A stretch of 5,618 bases of DNA, taken from the NCBI GenBank assembly GCA_003696465.1, contig RFHG01000218.1:1-5618 (forward strand), written 5' to 3'. Of the stretch, positions 1 through 5,087 are shown in pieces. The stretch's first letter is position 1; each line of letters opens with the position of its first letter. This DNA is from Gammaproteobacteria bacterium (GTDB lineage Bacteria > Pseudomonadota > Gammaproteobacteria > J044). The notes below the pieces were generated by a model that worked only from the letters and a program-made list of their open reading frames with translations, was not told the DNA's origin and did not search any database. Made by a program: the position numbers and the translations under genes.

Positions 1-2
1 GC

Positions 3-47
3 ATCATGGCAGTCGGCAAACCGGCACAGGCATCCCAATCGGCATGA
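3..47 (+). CDS. 3' tail of an unidentified upstream gene (partial)
   Basis: Frame 3 is open from the window edge and stops at a TGA at 45-47 that overlaps the lpxK ATG in an ATGA arrangement. The visible C-terminal residues are IMAVGKPAQASQSA. The same 4-base overlap joins several other gene pairs in this window, which is the main reason to think this is a real gene end. In related bacteria exbD or msbA often precedes lpxK, so one of these is the likeliest identity, but 14 residues of a variable tail cannot decide it. The stretch is too short for a codon-use test. Confidence 0.35.
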   Translation: MMAVGKPAQASQSA

Positions 48-1027
48 GTCTCGAGCAATACTGGTACCGGCGTGGCCCCGTCACCCTGGCCCTGTGGCCG
101 GCCAGCCAGCTGTATCGGGCACTGTCGGCGCTCAGGGCCCCGCTGTGGCAGGGCATCAATTGCCTGCGGCGGCGCCCTCCGGTGCCGGTCATCGTGGTGG
201 GCAACATCACTGTGGGCGGCACCGGCAAGACACCGATGGTGCTGTGGCTGATCGAGCATCTGCGCCAGCGCGGTCGGACCCCGGGCGTGGTGAGTCGCGG
301 ATACGGCGGCGAGGCCCGTTATCCGCTGGAGGTCCGGCGCGACACGCCCCCCGAGCAGGCCGGCGACGAACCGGTGCTGATCGCCGCACGCAGCGGAGCA
401 CCGGTAGTGGTCGACCCGCGCCGGCGGCGCGCCCTGCGCAGGCTGCTCGAGGCCCATCCGGAAGTGGACGTGGTCATCAGCGACGACGGGCTGCAGCACC
501 ATGCCCTGCCGCGTGACCTGGAAATCGTGCTGGTGGATGGCCGGCGCGGGTTCGGCAATCGCATGCTGCTGCCGGCCGGCCCCTTGCGCGAGCCCGTATC
601 ACGTCTGCAGGAGGCCGATTTCGTGGTCATCAACGGGCTGGCCCGGGAATCCGTGGACGGCTATCGCATGGGGCTGGAGGCCGGCATGCTGCAGGATCTG
701 CACGATCCGGAGCAACAGATGCCGCTGGACGGGATGCGCCACCAGAAGGTCCATGCCGTGGCCGGCATCGGCCACCCCGACCGCTTCTTCGACACCCTGC
801 GGGCGCACGGCATTACGGTCATCGAGCACCCCTTTCCCGACCATCATCCCTTTGCCCCGGAAGATCTTTGCTTCAACGACGACCTGCCCATCATCATGAC
901 CGAGAAGGATGCGGTAAAATGCCGGGCATTCGCCCCGTCTCATTGCTGGTACCTGCCGGTATCCGCGGTGCTGGACCGGGCCTTCGTGCAACAGCTCGAC
1001 CAACGTCTGGATGCCCTGAATGCTTGA
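44..1027 (+). CDS. lpxK: Tetraacyldisaccharide 4'-kinase LpxK
   Basis: LpxK phosphorylates the 4' position of tetraacyldisaccharide-1-phosphate with ATP to give lipid IVA, at the cytoplasmic face of the inner membrane, in the Raetz lipid A pathway. The 327-residue product matches the usual family length of about 330. A hydrophobic N-terminal stretch (roughly residues 12-30) would be the membrane anchor. A Walker A loop lies at 52-64 (VGNITVGGTGKTP), then SRGYGG at 84-89, GDEP at 107-110, DDGLQH at 147-152, PDHHPF at 265-270 and TEKDAVK at 286-292, all family hallmarks in the usual order. The ATG at 44 is the first start in this frame and gives a normal N-terminus; only a weak AGG lies upstream. 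The 3' end overlaps the next gene by 8 bases, suggesting translational coupling. Identity is secure. Confidence 0.97.
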   Translation: MSLEQYWYRRGPVTLALWPASQLYRALSALRAPLWQGINCLRRRPPVPVIVVGNITVGGTGKTPMVLWLIEHLRQRGRTPGVVSRGYGGEARYPLEVRRDTPPEQAGDEPVLIAARSGAPVVVDPRRRRALRRLLEAHPEVDVVISDDGLQHHALPRDLEIVLVDGRRGFGNRMLLPAGPLREPVSRLQEADFVVINGLARESVDGYRMGLEAGMLQDLHDPEQQMPLDGMRHQKVHAVAGIGHPDRFFDTLRAHGITVIEHPFPDHHPFAPEDLCFNDDLPIIMTEKDAVKCRAFAPSHCWYLPVSAVLDRAFVQQLDQRLDALNA

Positions 1028-1211
1028 CAAGAAACTGCTCGAAATCCTCGTCTGCCCGGTGACCAAGGGCCCCCTCATCTACGATCGCGAGCACAACGAG
1101 CTGATCTCGCTCTCGGCCCGTCTGGCCTATCCCGTGCGCGACGACATCCCGGTCATGCTCGAGGAAGAGGCGCGCGAACTCAGCCCGGAAGAGGTCGAAA
1201 AATACCGGTGA
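1020..1211 (+). CDS. ycaR: Trm112-like small protein (UPF0434/YcaR type)
   Basis: The 63-residue product has the length and pattern of the UPF0434/Trm112 family: an N-terminal LLEILVCPVTKGPL (residues 6-19), then a central AYPVRDDIPVML (36-47) and a charged C-terminus. Eukaryotic Trm112 is a zinc-binding partner that activates methyltransferases; the bacterial member's role is not established as far as I know. Only one cysteine (Cys12) is present: the position of the second cysteine of the E. coli CPVC motif holds threonine, so a classical zinc site looks absent. The gene sits between lpxK and kdsB, the same order as in E. coli. It overlaps lpxK by 8 bases and kdsB by 4, so it is probably co-translated with the LPS genes. 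Confidence 0.93.
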   Translation: MLDKKLLEILVCPVTKGPLIYDREHNELISLSARLAYPVRDDIPVMLEEEARELSPEEVEKYR

Positions 1212-1969
1212 CCCCCTTCAAGGTCGCCATCCCCGCGCGCTGGGCCTCGACCCGCCTGCCCGGAAAGCCACTGATCGAACTGGCCGGCCGGCCCATGATC
1301 CGTCATGTCTGGGACTGCGCCATACAGAGCGGGGCAGAAGAAGTCGTGATTGCCACCGATGACACCCGAATCGCCGATGCTGCGCGTGCCTTCGGAGCCG
1401 ATGTCGCCATCACCTCTCCGGACCACCCCTCGGGCAGCGACCGACTCGCCGAGCTGGTGGATCAGAGAGGCTGGGACGACGATACCATCGTCGTCAACCT
1501 CCAGGGCGACGAGCCGCTGACCCCGCCCGCCATCCTCCGTCAGGCCGCACGCGAGCTGGCCGAACATCCGGACGCCGGCATCAGCACCCTCTGCACCCCC
1601 ATCACCTCCGCCGGGCAGTTCCATGACCCGCATGTGGTCAAGGTGGTACGCGACCACCAGGGCTACGCCCTGTACTTCAGCCGGGCGCCCATTCCCTGGG
1701 AGCGCGACGCACTGGACATCGAGACCGACCCCGGCCATGGCGAGGCCTGGCGTCATGTAGGGCTGTATGCCTATCGTGCCGGCTATCTGCGCGAGTACGC
1801 CCGCAGCAGCCCCTGTGCGCTCGAACGCATCGAGTCGCTGGAGCAGCTGCGCGCCCTGTGGATGGGCGTGCGCATCCATGTCGGCGTGGCCGAGGCGCTC
1901 CCGGGGCATGGCATCGATACGCCCGAGGATATCGAGCTGGTCGAGGCGCTGTTGCAGCGCACCCCCTGA
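1208..1969 (+). CDS. kdsB: 3-deoxy-manno-octulosonate cytidylyltransferase KdsB
   Basis: KdsB activates Kdo with CTP to CMP-Kdo plus pyrophosphate in the cytoplasm; CMP-Kdo is the donor for the Kdo transferase that acts on lipid IVA. The 253 residues fit the family (about 250). Visible motifs are the nucleotide-binding IPARWASTRLPGKPL (8-22), ATDD (49-52), HPSGSDRL (73-80), NLQGDEP (97-103, the metal/substrate loop), YFSRAPIPW (156-164), HVGLYAYR (183-190), LEQLRAL (211-217) and GIDTPEDI (235-242). The GTG start at 1208 overlaps the preceding TGA as GTGA and directly yields the canonical N-terminus. A GGAAGAGG purine run at 1187-1194 is 13 bases upstream, rather far for a ribosome binding site, so coupling to the preceding gene is likely important. 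Confidence 0.97.
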   Translation: MTPFKVAIPARWASTRLPGKPLIELAGRPMIRHVWDCAIQSGAEEVVIATDDTRIADAARAFGADVAITSPDHPSGSDRLAELVDQRGWDDDTIVVNLQGDEPLTPPAILRQAARELAEHPDAGISTLCTPITSAGQFHDPHVVKVVRDHQGYALYFSRAPIPWERDALDIETDPGHGEAWRHVGLYAYRAGYLREYARSSPCALERIESLEQLRALWMGVRIHVGVAEALPGHGIDTPEDIELVEALLQRTP

Positions 1970-1985
1970 ACGAGCGCCGCCCCAC

Positions 1986-2013
1986 TTGCCTTTTCGGCAG
2001 CCTGGGCTAGATT
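1986..2013 (+). promoter_or_regulatory. Possible sigma-70-type promoter for the DUF2189 gene
   Basis: TTGCCT at 1986-1991 and TAGATT at 2008-2013 are separated by 16 bases; each matches the sigma-70 consensus at four of six positions. It lies in the only spacer between kdsB and the DUF2189 gene, about 28 bases before that start codon, so placement is reasonable. In a GC-rich genome such matches are weak evidence, and read-through from kdsB is an alternative. Confidence 0.3.
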
Positions 2014-2019
2014 CCCAGG
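2001..2019. repeat. Perfect 6-bp inverted repeat in the kdsB–DUF2189 spacer
   Basis: CCTGGG at 2001-2006 and CCCAGG at 2014-2019 are exact inverted copies around a 7-base centre (CTAGATT). The centre contains the candidate -10 hexamer, so the arms would flank the promoter core as an operator might. As RNA it could form a short hairpin, but no T run follows on either strand, so an intrinsic terminator is unlikely. It may also be chance. Confidence 0.35.
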
Positions 2020-2041
2020 AGAAAAACTCGGGATCAGGGCA

Positions 2042-2866
2042 ATGTCCGCCAACCACAAACCCGCCACACATCAGACACCCGCGGTCGATCCGGAGGCCCT
2101 GCCATTCGTGGCGCCCTGTCGTCGCCTGGAATGGTCGGCACCCCTGCGCTGGCTGCGTGCCGGCTGGCACGACTTCCGCACCGCGCCCGGCCCGGGGCTG
2201 ACCTACGGGGGCATCCTGGTACTCATCAGCTGGATCAGTGCCGCACTGGCATGGAAGGTGGGCGGTTGGGTACTGCTGCTGGCCCTGCTCACCGGGTTCG
2301 TCTTTCTGGCCCCCATCCTTGCCCTTGGGCTGTATTCCATCAGCTGCCAGATCGAAGCGGGCCTCAAGCCCCGGCTCGGCTATTGCCTGCGCGAGGGCTG
2401 GCGCAACCTGCGTAACGAAATGCTGTTCGGGCTGGTACTGTTGATTGTGTTCCTGCTCTGGGCCCGCGCCGGCTCGGCCGTGCACATCTTTTTCCCTGTC
2501 GAGCAGCAGGCCGACTGGCATGCCCTCCTTGCCTTCCTTGCCATAGGCAGCGCGGTGGGCGCCATCTTTGCCTTTCTGGTGTTTGCCGCCTCGGCCTTTT
2601 CACTGCCGATGATGCTGCATCTGCGCGTCGATGCCATTACCGCCGTGCTCACCAGCGTCAATGCCGTGCTGCGCAACAAGGGGCCCATGCTGCTCTGGGC
2701 CGGCATCATTTTGCTGCTGCTGGCACTGGGTGTGCTCACCGGTTTTGTCGGTCTGGCCATCGTCATGCCCGTGCTCGGACATGCCACCTGGCATGCCTAT
2801 CGCGACACCATTCTGGTAGACGGATGGCCACGCAATCGCATGGCCCATGAAGAAGCCGGTGAATAG
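2042..2866 (+). CDS. DUF2189 family multi-pass inner membrane protein
   Basis: The 274-residue product has a hydrophilic N-terminus of about 50 residues and hydrophobic segments near 55-72, 75-98, 127-143, 162-185 and 215-245 (the last long enough for two short spans), indicating an integral membrane protein with five or six helices. The signatures SLPMMLHLRVDA (187-198), TSVNAV (204-209) and GHATWHAYRDTI (246-257) are those I know from DUF2189, a proteobacterial family of uncharacterised membrane proteins. No catalytic motif is evident and function is unknown. An AGGAG at 2017-2021 is 20 bases before the ATG, too far for a good ribosome binding site; the nearer CAGGG is weak. The gene stands apart from kdsB by 72 bases and converges on a minus-strand gene only 12 bases away. 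Confidence 0.88.
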   Translation: MSANHKPATHQTPAVDPEALPFVAPCRRLEWSAPLRWLRAGWHDFRTAPGPGLTYGGILVLISWISAALAWKVGGWVLLLALLTGFVFLAPILALGLYSISCQIEAGLKPRLGYCLREGWRNLRNEMLFGLVLLIVFLLWARAGSAVHIFFPVEQQADWHALLAFLAIGSAVGAIFAFLVFAASAFSLPMMLHLRVDAITAVLTSVNAVLRNKGPMLLWAGIILLLLALGVLTGFVGLAIVMPVLGHATWHAYRDTILVDGWPRNRMAHEEAGE

Positions 2867-2878
2867 CCGAAAGGCGCT

Positions 2879-3145
2879 TCAAAGTACCTGGTCGATAATC
2901 TCTTCCACCACCGGGTGGAGCGTTTCGCGCACCTCGCTCCAGATGGGGACGGTGATTGGACGGGGCGCGCGCCGGCGCGGATCCCCGTACTGGTCGGTCT
3001 GGATCGGCGCGGCCTCTTCTTCCAGCGGCAGCAGGACCAGCGCCTCGCAGTCCTTGAGCAACTCGAGAACCTGATATTCACGACCCTCGAGTCGAACCGT
3101 CCGGCCGAGCAGGGCACGCAGTGTGGTGCAGAGATTTTCCTCCAT
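2879..3145 (-). CDS. Conserved-looking 88-residue protein, function unknown
   Basis: I do not recognise a named family. The product is soluble-looking: an N-terminal part (residues 6-40) with alternating hydrophobic positions (LLGRTVRLEGREYQVLELL and then ALVLLPL) suggests a small beta-rich fold, followed by acidic EEE, a polar IQTDQYGDPRRR segment (48-59), PITVPIW (63-69) and an amphipathic C-terminal helix ending EEIIDQVL. Codons are strongly GC-biased at third positions, as in real genes here. The frame stays open upstream for another 213 residues, but that part is antisense to nudF and is discounted. The ATG at 3145 is chosen; an ATG at 3157 adding four residues is possible. Neither has a clear ribosome binding site. 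The gene converges with the DUF2189 gene and diverges from nudF across only 18 bases. Confidence 0.75.
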   Translation of the reverse strand: MEENLCTTLRALLGRTVRLEGREYQVLELLKDCEALVLLPLEEEAAPIQTDQYGDPRRRAPRPITVPIWSEVRETLHPVVEEIIDQVL

Positions 3146-3151
3146 GTGCCG

Positions 3152-3158
3152 TATCATA
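3152..3158. promoter_or_regulatory. Possible shared bidirectional -10 element between the divergent starts
   Basis: TATCATA at 3152-3158 reads TATGATA on the other strand. On plus, TATCAT (3152-3157) would place +1 at about 3164, the A of the nudF ATG. On minus, TATGAT (3158-3153, five of six consensus matches) would place +1 at about 3146, one base before the minus-strand ATG. Both mRNAs would then be nearly leaderless, consistent with no visible ribosome binding site for either gene. I see no convincing -35 hexamer for either direction, so this stays tentative. Confidence 0.3.
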
Positions 3159-3163
3159 GCCCG

Positions 3164-3760
3164 ATGAAATGGGAATTGCTCGAACGGCAGACGCTGCACC
3201 AGGGCTTTTATCGGCTCGAATCCCTCAGACTGCGCCATCAGCGCTTTGATGGCAGCCTGTCCCCGGTCCTGCAACGCGAACGGCTGAGGCACGGACCCGG
3301 GGTAGGGGTGCTGCCCTACGACCCCGTCCGGGACGAAGTGGTGCTCATCGAGCAGTTCCGCGTCGGAGCGCTCGATATCGAAGGCGGCCCGTGGCTGATA
3401 GAAATCGTGGCCGGGCTGCAGGAAGCGGGCGAAAGCCCGGAACAGGTGGCTCGGCGCGAGGCCCTTGAAGAGGCCGGCTGCGAAATCGGCAGACTCACCC
3501 TCATGCACCGCTACCTGCCCACACCGGCCGGCAGTGATGAATGCATTCATCTGTACCTCGGGCATACACAAACCGAGGGTCTGGGCGGCATACACGGCCT
3601 GGCAGAGGAGGGGGAGGACATCCGCGTGCATGTCCTGCCTGCCGAAGAGGCCTTCCGCTGGATGGACGAAGGCCGCATCCTCTCTGCCATGCCCCTGCTG
3701 GCCCTGTACTGGCTCAGGCGCCATCATCACCACCTGAGACAAGAGGCCACCACCCCATGA
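3164..3760 (+). CDS. nudF: ADP-ribose pyrophosphatase, Nudix family (NudF type)
   Basis: NudF hydrolyses ADP-ribose to AMP and ribose 5-phosphate in the cytoplasm, a housecleaning step for a reactive nucleotide sugar. The 198-residue product is close to E. coli NudF (209). The Nudix box is complete: from the G of GLQEAGESPEQVARRE, with the catalytic REALEEAGCEI following. YLPTPAGSDE just downstream has the proline typical of ADP-ribose-specific Nudix enzymes, and the C-terminal GIHGLAEEGEDIRVHVL and ALYWLRRHHH match E. coli NudF closely. The ATG at 3164 is chosen because the frame's 5' extension to 2915 is antisense to the minus-strand gene and has no family resemblance; a GTG at 3146 is a minor alternative. 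The end overlaps the next ATG as ATGA. No strong ribosome binding site is visible. Confidence 0.95.
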   Translation: MKWELLERQTLHQGFYRLESLRLRHQRFDGSLSPVLQRERLRHGPGVGVLPYDPVRDEVVLIEQFRVGALDIEGGPWLIEIVAGLQEAGESPEQVARREALEEAGCEIGRLTLMHRYLPTPAGSDECIHLYLGHTQTEGLGGIHGLAEEGEDIRVHVLPAEEAFRWMDEGRILSAMPLLALYWLRRHHHHLRQEATTP

Positions 3761-4146
3761 ACCCGATCGAACAACGCCTGGCACGCCTGCTGCCCCTGCA
3801 GCCCGGTGGCACAGCCCCGCAATGGCAGACCCTGGACTGGCGCGGCCTGTCCCTGATCCATGTGGTGCAGGAGCCCAAACTGCTGGCCCTCATCCTCCCG
3901 CTGGGCGATACCGGTGTGCCCAAAACCCTCTCCGAGCTGGTGCGCGAGGCCCGCGCAGAGCGCGACAGCCGCGGCCTTTCCCGTCTGCTGCTGGTTCTGG
4001 CCGCAGAACATCCCGAATCGCTTGCCGACGAGGCCCGGGAAATCTTCCAATCGGGCTGTCGTGATGGCGAGGAAGAGGCCGCCTCCGCCGAACCAGCACC
4101 GGACACGGCTGCCGAACTGCAGCTGGTTGCCCTGTCCGAACTGTGA
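3757..4146 (+). CDS. Uncharacterised 129-residue protein in the nudF operon
   Basis: I do not recognise this protein. It has no signal peptide or membrane span. Residues 1-60 look like a compact domain (MNPIEQRLARLL at the start, then LSLIHVVQEPKLLALILPLG around 31-50), residues 54-95 are helical (LSELVREARAERD, SRLLLVLAAEHPESLADEAREIF), and from about residue 100 there is an acidic, alanine/glutamate-rich tail ending LQLVALSEL. The ATG at 3757 overlaps the nudF stop as ATGA, and AAGAGG at 3741-3746 lies 10 bases upstream as a usable ribosome binding site; longer forms starting at 3541 would lie inside nudF and are discounted. The end overlaps the DUF2835 gene as GTGA. In E. coli the gene after nudF is yqiB (DUF1249); I see no clear resemblance to it. 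Confidence 0.8.
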   Translation: MNPIEQRLARLLPLQPGGTAPQWQTLDWRGLSLIHVVQEPKLLALILPLGDTGVPKTLSELVREARAERDSRGLSRLLLVLAAEHPESLADEAREIFQSGCRDGEEEAASAEPAPDTAAELQLVALSEL

Positions 4147-4370
4147 TCCATCGCTTCCGTATCGACATCGACGCCCACACCTGGCAGGAATGGTACCGGG
4201 GTGCTGCCCGGCGTGTGCGCGTGCGCACCGAGGCCGGCCTGATCATCGAGTTCCCGGCCGAGCGCCTCATCCCGCATGTAACCCACGAAGGCATTCACGG
4301 GCAGTTCGAGCTGTACACCACGGATGACAATCGCTTCGTGTCCCTGCGTCGTCTTGATGCTTCAGCTTGA
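4143..4370 (+). CDS. DUF2835 family small protein
   Basis: The 75-residue product fits DUF2835, a family of uncharacterised small gammaproteobacterial proteins of about 70 residues. Recognisable pieces are FRIDIDAHTWQEWYRGAARRV (residues 5-25, the YRG motif), an R-rich strand, IEFPAERLIPHVTHEGIHG (35-53) and a final FELYTTDDNRFVSLRRL strand pair. It is basic and probably all-beta; nucleic acid binding would be a guess only. The GTG at 4143 overlaps the previous stop as GTGA and immediately gives the family's expected N-terminus. There is no ribosome binding site of its own, so translation is probably coupled to the upstream gene. Confidence 0.87.
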   Translation: MIHRFRIDIDAHTWQEWYRGAARRVRVRTEAGLIIEFPAERLIPHVTHEGIHGQFELYTTDDNRFVSLRRLDASA

Positions 4371-4401
4371 ATCACGGCAATCATCCGGAACAGAATAGGG
4401 C

Positions 4402-4776
4402 ATGAGTCAGCTCGCCTTTATCGCCCTGGGCGGCGCACTGGGTGCCGTTTCCCGCTTTCTTGTCTCCAATGGCGTCTATGCCCTGCTGGGGCGTGGCTTC
4501 CCCTGGGGTACCCTGGCCGTCAATATGCTCGGTTCGCTCGCCATGGGTGTGCTGGCCATCCTCCTGCTGGAGCGGATTACGGTCAGCAGCGAGCTGCGCG
4601 GCCTGTTGCTGGTGGGCTTCCTGGGCGCCTTTACCACCTTTTCCACCTTTTCCATCGAGACCCTCAATCTGATCGAGGAGGGGGCGCTCATGCGTGCCGG
4701 GCTCAATGCCGTGCTCAGCGTGGTGCTGTGCCTGGCGGCCGCCTGGCTGGGTGTATTCATCGGGAGGCAACTATGA
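4402..4776 (+). CDS. crcB: Fluoride ion channel CrcB/Fluc
   Basis: CrcB (Fluc) is a small inner membrane channel, working as a dual-topology dimer, that lets fluoride leave the cytoplasm. The 124 residues fit the family. Four hydrophobic spans are visible, near 4-26, 34-54, 66-88 and 97-120. Diagnostic residues are GGALGAVSRF (9-18), the asparagine of VNMLGSLAMG (39-48) and GFLGAFTTFSTFS (72-84), which carries the phenylalanines and the TTFST sequence lining the fluoride and sodium sites. It begins 31 bases after the DUF2835 gene, a gap with no recognisable fluoride riboswitch and only a weak GGG before the ATG. It overlaps the DUF190 gene by 4 bases and lies upstream of serS, a common gammaproteobacterial location. 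Confidence 0.97.
   Translation: MSQLAFIALGGALGAVSRFLVSNGVYALLGRGFPWGTLAVNMLGSLAMGVLAILLLERITVSSELRGLLLVGFLGAFTTFSTFSIETLNLIEEGALMRAGLNAVLSVVLCLAAAWLGVFIGRQL
4762..4767 (+). promoter_or_regulatory. Strong ribosome binding site deciding the DUF190 start
   Basis: GGGAGG, inside the end of crcB, lies 5 bases before the ATG at 4773. It is the best Shine-Dalgarno match I found in the window and favours that ATG over an in-frame ATG at 4728 that would add 15 residues with no family match. Confidence 0.75.
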
Positions 4777-5072
4777 AAGTGCTGGTCGCACGCATTTACT
4801 GCACGGAGGGCGATCGCGCTCACCGGCGTATATTCGCCCACCTGCACGACCATACCCGCGTTCGCGGCGTGACCGTGTTCCGGGGCATCAGCGGATTCGG
4901 CCGCTCCGGCGAGGTGCATTCCTCCACCCTGCTCGACATGTCGCTCGACCTGCCGGTGGTCATCGAGTTCTTCGACGAACCCGGCAGGGTGGAACGGGCT
5001 CTGGACGAGCTCGCTTCGGAGGGGCTGATCAAGCCCGACCATGTGCTAACATTCGCCGCCAACCTGAGCTGA
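4773..5072 (+). CDS. DUF190 PII-like protein paired with CrcB
   Basis: The 99-residue product belongs to DUF190, whose structural fold is ferredoxin-like and related to the PII/GlnB signalling proteins. Visible features are the opening strand MKVLVARIYC, RGVTVFRGISGFGRSGEVHS (31-50, the family signature loop), the LPVVIEFFDEP strand (60-70) and a helix RVERALDELASEGL followed by VLTFA. No PII-type uridylylation tyrosine loop is apparent. DUF190 genes recur next to crcB in many bacteria, so a role sensing or modulating fluoride export, or another anion or nucleotide signal, is a reasonable inference but not shown. The ATG overlaps the crcB stop as ATGA and has a strong ribosome binding site, so the two are probably made together. 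serS begins 15 bases downstream. Confidence 0.9.
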   Translation: MKVLVARIYCTEGDRAHRRIFAHLHDHTRVRGVTVFRGISGFGRSGEVHSSTLLDMSLDLPVVIEFFDEPGRVERALDELASEGLIKPDHVLTFAANLS

Positions 5073-5087
5073 CCGGGAACCCGACGC

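Noticed and set aside
94..516. Alternative 140-codon plus-strand frame inside lpxK
   Set aside because: It is a shifted reading of lpxK, whose Walker A and other motifs are intact in the main frame; the alternative product is an arginine/alanine/glycine-rich shadow.
1127..2521. A 464-codon open frame on the minus strand opposite kdsB and the DUF2189 gene
   Set aside because: It is wholly antisense to two well supported genes, runs through the intergenic spacer, and its glycine/glutamine/alanine-rich translation resembles no family. GC-rich genomes commonly show such long shadow frames.
2866..2875. GCC-GAAA-GGC hairpin between the convergent genes as a shared terminator
   Set aside because: The stem is only three pairs and no T run follows on either strand.
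2915..3163. Extension of nudF by 83 residues at its N-terminus
   Set aside because: It lies antisense to the minus-strand gene, has no resemblance to Nudix N-termini, and the ATG at 3164 gives the normal family length.
3146..3784. N-terminal extension of the minus-strand gene to 301 residues
   Set aside because: The extension is exactly antisense to nudF, which has a complete Nudix box and C-terminal match; the composition changes at residue 214, where the short protein begins.
4371..4401. A fluoride riboswitch upstream of crcB
   Set aside because: The gap is only 31 bases and lacks the conserved crcB-motif elements; the preceding coding sequence does not show them either by eye.
5074..5083. 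CGGGAACCCG palindrome in front of serS as a regulatory hairpin
   Set aside because: At most a 3-bp stem with a four-base loop; too weak for a terminator or a structured leader.
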